DNA of 64,000 nt from positions 18,206,165 to 18,270,164 of the forward strand of contig NC_067204.1 in assembly GCF_026262505.1 (NCBI RefSeq), written 5' to 3'. This stretch comes from Trichomonas vaginalis G3. Lineage: Eukaryota; Parabasalia; Trichomonadida; Trichomonadidae. This document shows positions 49,590 to 58,836 of this stretch, piece by piece. Positions within the stretch are counted from its first letter, which is position 1, and every line of letters begins with the position of its first letter. The notes below the pieces were generated by a model, which was given only the letters and a program-made list of their open reading frames with translations, had not been told where the DNA came from and ran no database searches. The position numbers were made by a program, and so were the translations under genes.

Positions 49590-50162
49590 ATGATTGAGGA
49601 TGAACCTACCTACACAGGCGTTTTTGCCGGACATACCAATGTAGGAAAGACTACTCTTGGACAAAGATTAACAGGTGACATCGATATGGTTTCTCCACAG
49701 CCAACAATCAACAATGGTAACTTTACAATATTTCTAAGTGAAGATGGCAACAGATTCAAATTGTTTATTCATGATACTGCTGGCCAAGAAAGATACGATT
49801 CAATAACTAAGAGTTATTTTCGAGGTGTTCAATTTGCTATTATTGTATTTTCACTTGACGATGAGAAATCATATGAATTATTGGATAAATACTTCGACTA
49901 TTTAAGTGAAGGCTCTCCTGATGCAAAACCTTTCCTTGTTGGCAACAAACTTGATCTTGTTGACAGCATCTCACGTGTAGTTTCATATGAAGATGCTGAA
50001 AATTATGCAAAGCAAAAGGGAGCTAAGTACTTCGAAGTTTCCGCAAAGACTGGAGACGGAATTAGAGAATTCACATCTGAATTAGGAAGAGCCGATTATT
50101 TAGCAAACAAACAAGTACAACCCAAGATCGAGAAGAAAGGTAAAGAATCTTGTTGCATGTGA
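49590..50162 (+). CDS. Rab family small GTPase
   Basis: 190 residues from ATG 49590 (MIEDEPTYTGVF). A longer in-frame extension has no ATG and is ignored. Motifs: P-loop GHTNVGKT (14-21), switch I PQPTINNGNF with the conserved Thr (about 39), DTAGQE (62-67), NKLD (119-122) and SAK (151-153). The C-terminus ESCCM has two adjacent cysteines for geranylgeranylation. It directs vesicle traffic by cycling between GTP and GDP on membranes. The effector loop is divergent, as in many of the numerous T. vaginalis Rabs, so the subfamily cannot be named. Confidence 0.93.
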   Translation: MIEDEPTYTGVFAGHTNVGKTTLGQRLTGDIDMVSPQPTINNGNFTIFLSEDGNRFKLFIHDTAGQERYDSITKSYFRGVQFAIIVFSLDDEKSYELLDKYFDYLSEGSPDAKPFLVGNKLDLVDSISRVVSYEDAENYAKQKGAKYFEVSAKTGDGIREFTSELGRADYLANKQVQPKIEKKGKESCCM

Positions 50163-50268
50163 AGATTTTTTTTAAAATATAACTAAAAATGTATTATTTC
50201 ATATACAATTATTTACAAAAAAAGTATTGAGAAAGAAATCTTAACATAAACAAAATATTATTAAAATA

Positions 50269-51063
50269 TCAATTATATAAAATTGACAAATCTATCTTAT
50301 CTTCAGGATCTTCTGGTTTAAACTGTTTGAAATAGTCATATATGTACTCTAATGGCTTATCCGGCTTGTCTCTAAGTATCATTTCCATAATTTCGTCCAT
50401 TACATTACGTAGTTGAATGTTCGAATGTATATAAGATATTGCAGCACTTCTATCCTTAATATTCTTCAAACTAATGCGTACATTTGCTAACATAACGTTA
50501 TCAGGTTCGTGAATGTAGCTGTTAGGTTTAACATATTGAGCAGGACCTGGCGCCGGTTCTTGCTCTTTAACTTTAGTTGGTAATTTGGAGAATTGGTATC
50601 CAGGAATTTTTGGCTTATCAGCGATGTTATATTGGCCTGGGCCTGGGTTCGTATTAGGTTTTTCGGGTTTTCGAGTTGCAATTTGATGACCAACCGGCTT
50701 TTTTGTTGGCGTAATATTGTAATCTCCTGGTCCAGGAGTTGGTGTCATTGATAGTGTCTTTGGCATTGGTAGATGTCCGATTCTAGGGCCTTTATTTCCG
50801 TATGAGAAGAATTCTGGAGAGTAATAAAAATCTAAAGGATCAACTTTTTCTTCGACTGGGAATCTTTCTACTGAACGTGAAATAGTGGATCTTAGCAATC
50901 CTCTAGGAGAGGTTGGTTTGGCTGAGTATGCTCCAGGTCCTGGAGTATCTGGTATGTCAAACAAATTTCCGCGCGGCAATGAATCTTCAAAGAAGATTCC
51001 TTGAGATGCACGCAATGAGCTTCTGGCATGTGGTTTGATAATGTATTTTGAATATCCTTTCAT
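50269..51063 (-). CDS. STPGR protein with RIIa-like C-terminal helices
   Basis: 264 residues from ATG 51063. PGPxxY motifs lie at about 41-46, 110-115, 140-145 and 172-177. The C-terminal part (about 207-250: SYIHSNIQLRNVMDEIMEMI, then LRDKPDKPLEYIYDYFKQF) resembles the RIIa/Dpy-30 type dimerisation helices found in flagellar proteins, with the typical Lys-Pro turn between helices. It is probably a microtubule-associated flagellar or cytoskeletal protein. It lies close to, but is not similar in sequence to, the giant STPGR gene beyond the motif. Confidence 0.85.
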   Translation of the reverse strand: MKGYSKYIIKPHARSSLRASQGIFFEDSLPRGNLFDIPDTPGPGAYSAKPTSPRGLLRSTISRSVERFPVEEKVDPLDFYYSPEFFSYGNKGPRIGHLPMPKTLSMTPTPGPGDYNITPTKKPVGHQIATRKPEKPNTNPGPGQYNIADKPKIPGYQFSKLPTKVKEQEPAPGPAQYVKPNSYIHEPDNVMLANVRISLKNIKDRSAAISYIHSNIQLRNVMDEIMEMILRDKPDKPLEYIYDYFKQFKPEDPEDKIDLSILYN

Positions 51064-52141
51064 GAATAATTGGAATTACTTTGAATTCTGAAATTTCAGG
51101 GGGAGAGCCGTGTTTACAATATTTTTTCTATCAAAAATTCTCATACAATTTCTGCGGGAATTTTTTAAAGAATTTACAAGGACCATTAAGTAGAGATAAA
51201 ATCGATAAAGAAAAAACGATTATGTAAGAATTTGTTTCTACCCCACAATTTTTTTTGTCAAATGTAATTTCTATGCCAATTCAATTGGAAGACAATTTAA
51301 TTTGAAAAACAGTGTTCATTATAAGCTCGACTTCAAAGTTATAATTTCCTTCCAAGGAAATACTCTGAACGTGTAATATAATCTATATTTTCATTCGCAA
51401 TAGAATTAAATAAAGCAAATAGCATTTAAACCTTGATAAAATTTAGAAATTCAAATCAAATCATTTGTGTGTACGTCATTATTTTCCGTATTTGTCTCCT
51501 CCAAATTTTAGATCAAATCCATAAAGTGAATTTATTGATAGGATTATGAAAATCAATAAGATTCTTCCTTAGTAAATGAATCTAATATTCAGAAAGTGAT
51601 GTTCATACATTTTCATAAAGAGTAATGAATTCCACCAAAGATCGAGTCCATTTCTATTACTTAAAGCGTAATTATTATTCATTTTGTGTTCAATTTGATA
51701 TTTATCAGGCTTATGATGGTGAGAAATCAACCGAAAACACTAATAAAGGTATTAACAAACAAATAAATGATATTTCAAAATTTGTGGTTACAATATAAAA
51801 AAATCGTTGGCTTTGAAAAAAGTTATATTTATAATGAGGAAGAAGAATGCTATAAACAATTTTAATTTGTGAGGTTAAACGTATTTTGTCCTCGCAAAAA
51901 AATAAAATCATAAAATTTAACTGAGATTATTTCGATTCGCAAATTGCAATATGGCATATATACTGCAAACAAAGCAAATACCCTATTTATATTTAACTAA
52001 TCATTTTTCTTCACGCACCAAAATTTTTAATCAAACTTTTTTTATTTCCTAATATCATATACAATATTATTTTAAATCATGCCGATTGAAAATTTTTTTT
52101 GAGAGACTTTGTTTGAATAAAATATCAATTAGGACTTTCAA
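51064..52141. other. Divergent intergenic region, 1078 bp
   Basis: Upstream region of the small STPGR gene (minus) and the formin (plus). It is AT-rich, with no initiator of the strict type near the formin ATG. A 66-codon minus-strand frame at 51711-51911 looks random. No repeat or RNA gene was recognised. Confidence 0.45.
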
Positions 52142-55100
52142 ATGGAGCAAGAAGGTATTCCAAAGTATATCAATGCCCAAGGCAAAGTCGAATTTGAATA
52201 TTTCTTGACTTCTCCACCGCCACAGATGCCAACATTACCTGATGGAAAGATGGATGAAGAAAAAGTTCTTGAAATGTTCAACGATACCATCACTGAGATG
52301 GATATTCACGGTGAAAAGAGAAAACCTCTTGAAGCCAAGCCAATTGAACAGAAATGGAACTTCGTTCTTTTGCAAAACCAACTTAATAGACAATTACCGG
52401 CACCCGAATACTTAATTAAAGTTCTTAAAGCACATGATGTTGTACAAGGAGCTAACAAAGAAAGATTATCAGCAATTCTTGATAAATTGTCCGTACAACT
52501 TAAATCTTCCATTCTTTCATGGAGTACACGATTTTTCAACGCTAATGGCCATCTTACATTATTATCAATCTTATCCAAGAAGGTTGCCTGCTTAAACGGT
52601 TACGATTCTCTCGTCCGCGAAGATGCAGACTCCCTCATCAACGTACTCGTCTGCTTCCGTGCCATTTGCAACTCTAACTCTGGTGTCAAGCTCATGTTGA
52701 ATTATCCAAACGCTTTCCCACTTTTCGTTAACTCAATTTATCCAGATCTTCCTCGTACGATTGAAACAGCGCTCCAGATTCTGGTCGTCCTCATCCTCAA
52801 GGAAGAAGATCCAGTAAAGGCTGAGAGAAATCTCCGTAATATCATGAAGGCCTTCCAAAACCTTAAACGTTCGCACCACGGCTGGAAGATTCTTGCGGCT
52901 GCTGTTAAGAAAGAATTACAGTCCGGATCCGCAGCTCTTTTACTCTCTTCTATCGTTACATTTATCACCGGTCTTTATGCAGCCCTTACCGACTACCCAT
53001 CCTTCAGAACGGACTGGCTTCTTGCTATACAGCAATGCGGCCTCTATTCTGTCCTCGGAGAAGTTTCAAAGGAGCAATATCCGAACCTACCGAAGCTTCT
53101 TAACACAATGGAGATCGAATTACGCACAATCAAGACTCTCTTCCAGAAGCAGGTAGTCAACCCATACAACCAGAAGGCCATCGTCAAGAAACTTTACGAA
53201 GCTTCCGATCCAAAGTACATTGTTCCAAGTATCCTTCTTCAGATGCTTGATACAGCCTTCAAGAACCCATCCCTCTTCAAGGGAATCACTACATTCATTC
53301 ACAACTTCCTCGCAATCGCTCGTGCCCAAAATCAAGGCAACGGTACACAGAGATTGATGCAAGCTATCGCTATTGCACAAGATCTCCGTGTTCCAATCAA
53401 GCTACGCCACTTAAATCCAGATGTCGAACCATCCGAACTCATGACTATGTACATGTTCCAGACTTCTGAGGAAATGGAGCAGCAGCCAATCATGGAACTC
53501 GTTTCCGAGGCCGCCCAGAGCAAGGTTGCCGCCAACCTCCAGAAGATGACAGAAGGAGATCAGTCAGCACCAGAAACCCCACAAGTCAGCGCAAACGCCA
53601 GCAGCAGCGAGATCCAGAAACTCATTGCAGATTACGAGAACAAGCTCATAACTGCCAACCAGCAGATCGAAGGCCTCAAGTACTCAGCGAAATCCGCCAT
53701 CGAGAACAAAGAGAAAGAATCACAGAGAGCAGACGCTGAAGCACAGAAGGTAATTGAACTCGAGAAGAAGCTCAAAGCACTCGAAGCACAGCCAAAGGAG
53801 AGCGCAGATACAAAAGAACTCATCGAGTACAAGCAACAGGCTGAAGAAATCCTTTCTACACTTCGTTCCCAGATTGCTACACTTACAGCTGAGAAAGAGT
53901 CTCTTCTCGGCATGTTGAATGCAGCAAAGGCAGCCATGGACAGCGGTGAGAAGATAGAGATCGATATGTCTTCTATCAGCGCATCACCTGCCAATGGAGA
54001 TCTCAAGTCACAGATCGAGGCAAAGGATGCTGAAATTGCCAAGTTGAAGGCTGATTACGAACAAGTCAAGGCAGAACTCGAGAAGACAAAGCAGGAACTC
54101 GCAGCAGCACATGCAGGTGGAGCTCCAGCCGCTCCAGGACTTGTTCCACCACCTCCGCCTCCACCAGGCGGTGTTCCTCCTCCACCTCCTCCACCAGGCG
54201 GCGTCCCACCACCTCCGCCTCCACCAGGAGGAGTTCCACCTCCACCTGCTCCACCTGGAGTTCCTGCTCCACCAGGAGTTCCTGCTCCACCAGGCGCTCC
54301 AGCACCTCCAGCACCAGGACTTCCTAAGAAGCCATCCCCAGCACCACCAGTCAAGACAAAGGCAATCTTCTGGACAAAGATCCAGGACGCTCAGTACGAG
54401 AACACAATCTGGAAGTCAATCGATGATTCAAAGGTCTCTTTGAACAAGGACATGCTTTGCGAACTTTTCGCTGCTGCAGAACCAGCAAAGAAGGAGAAGG
54501 ATCCAGACGCTGCTCCGAAGAAGGAGAAGCCAAAGTTCGTCGAAATCATCGACCAACAGAGAGCCAAGTCAATCTCCATCATGCTCGGCCGTATCCGTTC
54601 TCCAATCAACGAAATCGCAAACATGATCAAGAACTTGGATCAGAACCTCTCAGAAGATGCAATCGGATCCCTCAAGAACAACGTCCCAACACCAGATGAA
54701 ATCGGAAGTGTCGAAGCTTACGATGGCGACATGTCACTCCTTGGCCCGCCAGAACAGTACGTCCTCGCTGTCTCAAAGATTCCAATGCTCCAGCAGCACG
54801 TCGAGTTCTTGGCCCTTAGACAGTCATTCGAGGAATCGATGAACGATATCGAAGTACCAGTTGAGATCTTGTCAACAGGCTTCAAGCAGCTCAAGTCATC
54901 AAAGAAGCTCAAGGACCTCCTCCAGTACATCTTGGCTATCGGTAACTTCATCAACGGTGGCACAAACAAGGGTGGCGCTTACGGCTTCAAGTTCGACTTC
55001 TTCACGAAGATCTTGGATCAGAGAACAAACAGACCAGGCTACACATTACTTAACTACATCGCAGAGACATTCGATGTCGCAACATTATGCGAAGAGTTGA

Positions 55101-55711
55101 GCGGAATCAACAAGATGTTGTCTGTCGATTTCGATACAACCAAGCAAAACTACAACAAGCTCAACGGCCAAGTCAACGGACTTTCCAACCAAGTTGGAGC
55201 TGCTGAGAAGTTGGTTGTCGAAGGATACATGTTGGCACCAACATTCATGAAGTTCAAGGAGTCTATCGAACCAAGACTCGCTAAGCCACCGGCTGCAATC
55301 GAACAGATCGCAAAGGATTACGAAGAGTTGGTCAAACTCTATGGCGAAGACATCGCAAAGACAAAGATGGCAGAATTCTTGGAAGTCTTCGTTAACTTGG
55401 TCAACGGACTCAGACAGGCAGACGAGGCAAACAAGAAGCGCGAACAGGACGAAAAGAAGGCCGCAGAGAGAGCTGCAAAGGCTGCTGCTCGCGGTGGACC
55501 AGGCGCAAGATTACCAGGTATGGTAATGGGAGGACCAGGCGGAGCTGAACGTGGTGTCCTCGATGAGCTCATGAACAGCCTCAGAGAAGGACCAATCGCT
55601 TTGAGAAAGACTCCAAAGCCTGGAGCTGTCGCGGTACAGCCAGCTCAGCCTGAAATGTCTGATCTCCAGAAGCGCCTTGCTGCAAGACGCGCTAAGATGG
55701 GTGGCGATTAA
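52142..55711 (+). CDS. Diaphanous-related formin
   Basis: 1189 residues. An armadillo-like GTPase-binding/FH3 region covers about residues 45-430 (LIKVLKAHDVVQGANKERLS, LLSILSKKVACLNGYDSLVR, LINVLVCFRAICNSNSGVKL). Coiled coil spans about 490-655, then an FH1 with runs of up to seven prolines (about 660-737) that would bind profilin. The FH2 domain (about 738-1100) contains IFWTKIQ, ILAIGNFINGGTNKGGAYGF and LLNYIAE. A DAD-like motif (VLDELMNSLREG) is at about 1137. It nucleates and elongates actin filaments and is held inactive by FH3-DAD contact until a Rho-type GTPase binds. This fits the actin-driven amoeboid change of this parasite. Confidence 0.95.
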   Translation: MEQEGIPKYINAQGKVEFEYFLTSPPPQMPTLPDGKMDEEKVLEMFNDTITEMDIHGEKRKPLEAKPIEQKWNFVLLQNQLNRQLPAPEYLIKVLKAHDVVQGANKERLSAILDKLSVQLKSSILSWSTRFFNANGHLTLLSILSKKVACLNGYDSLVREDADSLINVLVCFRAICNSNSGVKLMLNYPNAFPLFVNSIYPDLPRTIETALQILVVLILKEEDPVKAERNLRNIMKAFQNLKRSHHGWKILAAAVKKELQSGSAALLLSSIVTFITGLYAALTDYPSFRTDWLLAIQQCGLYSVLGEVSKEQYPNLPKLLNTMEIELRTIKTLFQKQVVNPYNQKAIVKKLYEASDPKYIVPSILLQMLDTAFKNPSLFKGITTFIHNFLAIARAQNQGNGTQRLMQAIAIAQDLRVPIKLRHLNPDVEPSELMTMYMFQTSEEMEQQPIMELVSEAAQSKVAANLQKMTEGDQSAPETPQVSANASSSEIQKLIADYENKLITANQQIEGLKYSAKSAIENKEKESQRADAEAQKVIELEKKLKALEAQPKESADTKELIEYKQQAEEILSTLRSQIATLTAEKESLLGMLNAAKAAMDSGEKIEIDMSSISASPANGDLKSQIEAKDAEIAKLKADYEQVKAELEKTKQELAAAHAGGAPAAPGLVPPPPPPPGGVPPPPPPPGGVPPPPPPPGGVPPPPAPPGVPAPPGVPAPPGAPAPPAPGLPKKPSPAPPVKTKAIFWTKIQDAQYENTIWKSIDDSKVSLNKDMLCELFAAAEPAKKEKDPDAAPKKEKPKFVEIIDQQRAKSISIMLGRIRSPINEIANMIKNLDQNLSEDAIGSLKNNVPTPDEIGSVEAYDGDMSLLGPPEQYVLAVSKIPMLQQHVEFLALRQSFEESMNDIEVPVEILSTGFKQLKSSKKLKDLLQYILAIGNFINGGTNKGGAYGFKFDFFTKILDQRTNRPGYTLLNYIAETFDVATLCEELSGINKMLSVDFDTTKQNYNKLNGQVNGLSNQVGAAEKLVVEGYMLAPTFMKFKESIEPRLAKPPAAIEQIAKDYEELVKLYGEDIAKTKMAEFLEVFVNLVNGLRQADEANKKREQDEKKAAERAAKAAARGGPGARLPGMVMGGPGGAERGVLDELMNSLREGPIALRKTPKPGAVAVQPAQPEMSDLQKRLAARRAKMGGD

Positions 55712-56395
55712 GTCTTGTTTTATTTTATTGAATCATTTAATTATTATTTGATTTTTACTATTCGTTTGAAAAATAATAAACTTTTTTATACCTTGTAAAA
55801 AATAAGAAAATTTGATTTTCCATTCATGAAAATATTGTCTGAACGCTCCAAATTTATATTAAAAAGTATGCTATTATATAGGAAAAGTTTGAGATTTCGA
55901 ACTCAATTGGAAATACATATATACATACAGCAATATACAATTGGAAATTAAAAGTACTATTAAAGCCAGTTGATAATTAGATTTACTAAGAAAATCTAAT
56001 GAGAAAACACAATAACATATTGGTTTTAATCCCGTAGTTAGGGAAACAACATTAATCTCTTTAGGGCATCATTATATTATTGATTGAGAAAAAATGTCTT
56101 GCTTTTGAAAAGATATGCGATAATCTTATAAATACCTTCGAAATGCTGGACTGCTTTTGAAATCATCAATAATCTTTTAATATACGTATCTGGATGACAA
56201 TGTTATTGATTTAGACATTTATTTTGTTATTGTGTTATTTCATATCTACAAACTTAAGCAAAATGCATAAATGAAATTCGAAATCTTTGTGATCAGTGTT
56301 TTTTCACAGATATAATGTAGCATCCATTTTTCCAAATGAATTTTAAAGATGTTTCAAAAGGTAAAATTGAAACATTTCTTTATAAAAAATTATTC
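55712..56395. other. 5' flank of the intact ankyrin gene
   Basis: From about 55851 this region is homologous to 10711-11106 before the other ankyrin gene. A possible initiator TCACA lies near 56307. An in-frame ATG at 56336 (MNFKDVSKGK) would add 20 residues. The homologous ATG in the other copy leads to a short dead-end frame, so this extension is probably untranslated. Confidence 0.6.
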
Positions 56396-58519
56396 ATGTC
56401 TGATCAAAACACTTACCCAAATAAGTACAGTGAATTGCGAAGTATATATGAATACTACATCGATTCATATAATGCATTGTATCAGCTAAAAACTGAAAAT
56501 GAAGAGGAAATAAATAATATTTACAAAATGATCAAAACAGAATTGATTGATTCAAAGAAATGTTTTCCTTATACTATTATAAATGACATTTTATGGATTG
56601 TTCTTTCTAATAATCGCTATGCAAAGTCTTATTTATCTCTTGCCAAACTCATATATGATGACTATCAAGTAAACGAGGAAATCAAAGTTCCATTAATTGT
56701 TAGATACCTATTTTATAAAGAATATGGAATTAAATTGAACAAATCCGATAATTTCGAAACAAATATCTCAGAAAATCTCAATATCCAGTTAGAAGATACA
56801 ATTTACAGAGCAATTATGTATAATGACTTAGAAAGATTCATCTTCTTCACCGAAAGAGAAGGATTTGATAAAGATCAAAAACTTGAAAGCGATTTATACG
56901 CATATTGTGAAGAAGGATATTCATTACTTGAATTATGTTGTTACCATGGAGAAGTTGACTGTTTCAAGTTATTAAGAACGAAATTTAACTCAGAAATAAC
57001 TCAAACATGTCTAAATTTATCATTTTTAGGAGGAAATTCAGAAATCATGAGTGAATGTTTGAAATATCAAAAACCAAATCAACAATGCATGAAATGTGCA
57101 ATTATTTCGCACAACATTGATTTTGTTACATTCTTGATGAATGAATTCAATTTAGAGATCGATTTAGAAAATTGCGGATGGTATAATAATTTGGAATCAA
57201 TTTTTGTTTATTTTGATCAAACTAATGAAATTAACAAATGCTTTCTTTATTCAACAAGACTCAATATTCCGTCATTACTCGAATACTTCCTTTCACACGG
57301 TGCGAATATCAATAAAAAAGATAACGATGGAGTAACCGCACTTCATATTACAGCATCTCAAAATAACAAAGAAACAGCCGAATTTCTTATTTCACATGGT
57401 GCAAATATCAATGAAAAAGATAATTATGGACAAACATCTCTTCATCTTGCAGCATTGAATAATAGCAAAGGAACAGCCGAACTTTTAATTTCACATGGTG
57501 CGAATATCAATGAAAAAGATAACGATGGAGAAACTGCTCTTCATAAAGCAACTAATTATAATAACAAAGAAACAATCGAACTTCTTATTTCACATGGTGC
57601 AAATATCAATGAAAAAAATAAATTTGGGAAAACCGCTCTTCATTTTGCAGCAGAAAATAATTGTAAAAAAACAGCTGAACTTCTTATATCACATGGTATA
57701 AATATCTATGAAAAAGATAATGACGGAGAAACCGCTCTTCATAAAGCAGCACGCAGAAATAGCAAAGAAACAGCCGAACTTCTTATTTTATATGGTGCAA
57801 ATATCTATGAAAAAGATAATTATGGAAGAGCTGCACTTTGTATTGCCAAAGAATATAATTGTAAAGAAACAATCGAGCTTCTTATTTCACATGATGCATA
57901 TATCTATGAAAAAGATGAATATGGACAAACCTCTCTTCATATTGCAGCAGAACATAATTGTAAAGAAACAATCGAATTTCTTATTTCACATGGCGCAAAT
58001 ATCAATGAAAAAGATAATTATGGAGAAACCGCTCTTCACCTTGCAGCACGTAATAATAACAAAGAAATAGCCGAACTTCTTATTTCATCTGGTGCAAATA
58101 TCTATGAAAAAGATGAATATGGTCAAACCTCTCTTCATATTGCAGCAGAACATAATTGTAAAGAAACAATCGAACTTCTTGTTTCATATGGTATAAATAT
58201 CAATGTAAAAGATAATGATGGAAAAACTGCTCTTCATATAGCAGCATTTTATAATAACAAAGAAACAGTCGAACTTCTTATTTCACATGGTGCGAATATC
58301 AATGAAAAAGATAACGATGGAGAAACCGCTCTTCATTTTGCTGTAGCTCATAATAGTAAAGAAACCGCCGAACTTCTTATTTCACATGGTATAGATATCA
58401 ATAAAAAGAAGAAACATGTGAAAACCGCTCTTGGTATTGCAGCAGAAAATGATTATAAAGAAATGGCCGAAATTCTTAGATCATATGGTGCAAAGGATGA
58501 CAAATGCAAAATTTACTAA
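56396..58519 (+). CDS. Ankyrin repeat protein, large T. vaginalis family
   Basis: 707 residues from ATG 56396 (MSDQNTYPNKYSELR), the start shared with the family. The in-frame ATG at 56336 is an alternative. The N-terminal head (about 1-290) is a family-specific helical domain, itself degenerate ankyrin-like (SYNALYQLKTENEEEINN, LLELCCYHGEVDCFKLL, AIISHNIDFVTFLMNEF). Twelve consecutive 33-residue ankyrin units follow (xDNxGxTALHxAAxxNNKETAELLISHGANINEK split across repeats), ending SYGAKDDKCKIY. It is probably a cytosolic protein-binding scaffold. Relatives in the window at 429, 5310 and 11107 are damaged, and this copy is intact. Confidence 0.92.
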   Translation: MSDQNTYPNKYSELRSIYEYYIDSYNALYQLKTENEEEINNIYKMIKTELIDSKKCFPYTIINDILWIVLSNNRYAKSYLSLAKLIYDDYQVNEEIKVPLIVRYLFYKEYGIKLNKSDNFETNISENLNIQLEDTIYRAIMYNDLERFIFFTEREGFDKDQKLESDLYAYCEEGYSLLELCCYHGEVDCFKLLRTKFNSEITQTCLNLSFLGGNSEIMSECLKYQKPNQQCMKCAIISHNIDFVTFLMNEFNLEIDLENCGWYNNLESIFVYFDQTNEINKCFLYSTRLNIPSLLEYFLSHGANINKKDNDGVTALHITASQNNKETAEFLISHGANINEKDNYGQTSLHLAALNNSKGTAELLISHGANINEKDNDGETALHKATNYNNKETIELLISHGANINEKNKFGKTALHFAAENNCKKTAELLISHGINIYEKDNDGETALHKAARRNSKETAELLILYGANIYEKDNYGRAALCIAKEYNCKETIELLISHDAYIYEKDEYGQTSLHIAAEHNCKETIEFLISHGANINEKDNYGETALHLAARNNNKEIAELLISSGANIYEKDEYGQTSLHIAAEHNCKETIELLVSYGININVKDNDGKTALHIAAFYNNKETVELLISHGANINEKDNDGETALHFAVAHNSKETAELLISHGIDINKKKKHVKTALGIAAENDYKEMAEILRSYGAKDDKCKIY

Positions 58520-58569
58520 AAGTGACGTTGTAAACAAGATTTTTTTACTCGTTCAAAATTAAAAAAAAT

Positions 58570-58656
58570 GTACTTCAGGTAGCATGTGAAAAAGGTAACC
58601 TCAATCTTGCTAAATTTCTCACCGAATGTAGCTGCTCTAAAGAATCAATGACTTAA
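58570..58656 (+). pseudogene. Fragment of a second ankyrin family
   Basis: VLQVACEKGNLNLAKFLTEC and a short tail to TAA 58654-58656 look like one ankyrin unit of a different T. vaginalis family (LQVACEKGNL type). No start or further units are present. Confidence 0.6.
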
Positions 58657-58692
58657 GACGGATGCACATATATCAAATATGCATGACACCGA

Positions 58693-58763
58693 TCCTTTCC
58701 GAAAAAAAGGAGTCTAGACACGAGTGTCTGTCCACACCTGAAATTCAGGGTTTGGGACATCCC
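58693..58763. repeat. Cluster of four small hairpins
   Basis: In 71 bases there are arms TCCTTT/AAAGGA (58693-58711), AGACAC-GA-GTGTCT (58716-58729), CCTGAA-A-TTCAGG (58737-58749) and GGGA-CA-TCCC (58754-58763). The stretch is less AT-rich than its surroundings. It could be the remnant of a repetitive element or a structured RNA. Confidence 0.5.
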
Positions 58764-58836
58764 TAAATAAAGATCTATAATGATTAAGTATATATATATA
58801 TAGATTTTATGATAGAAAATAAAAAAGAATAGTGAA

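Noticed and set aside
51711-51911. 66-codon minus-strand frame in the formin upstream region
   Set aside because: Random-looking hydrophobic composition in AT-rich spacer. No initiator or known product.
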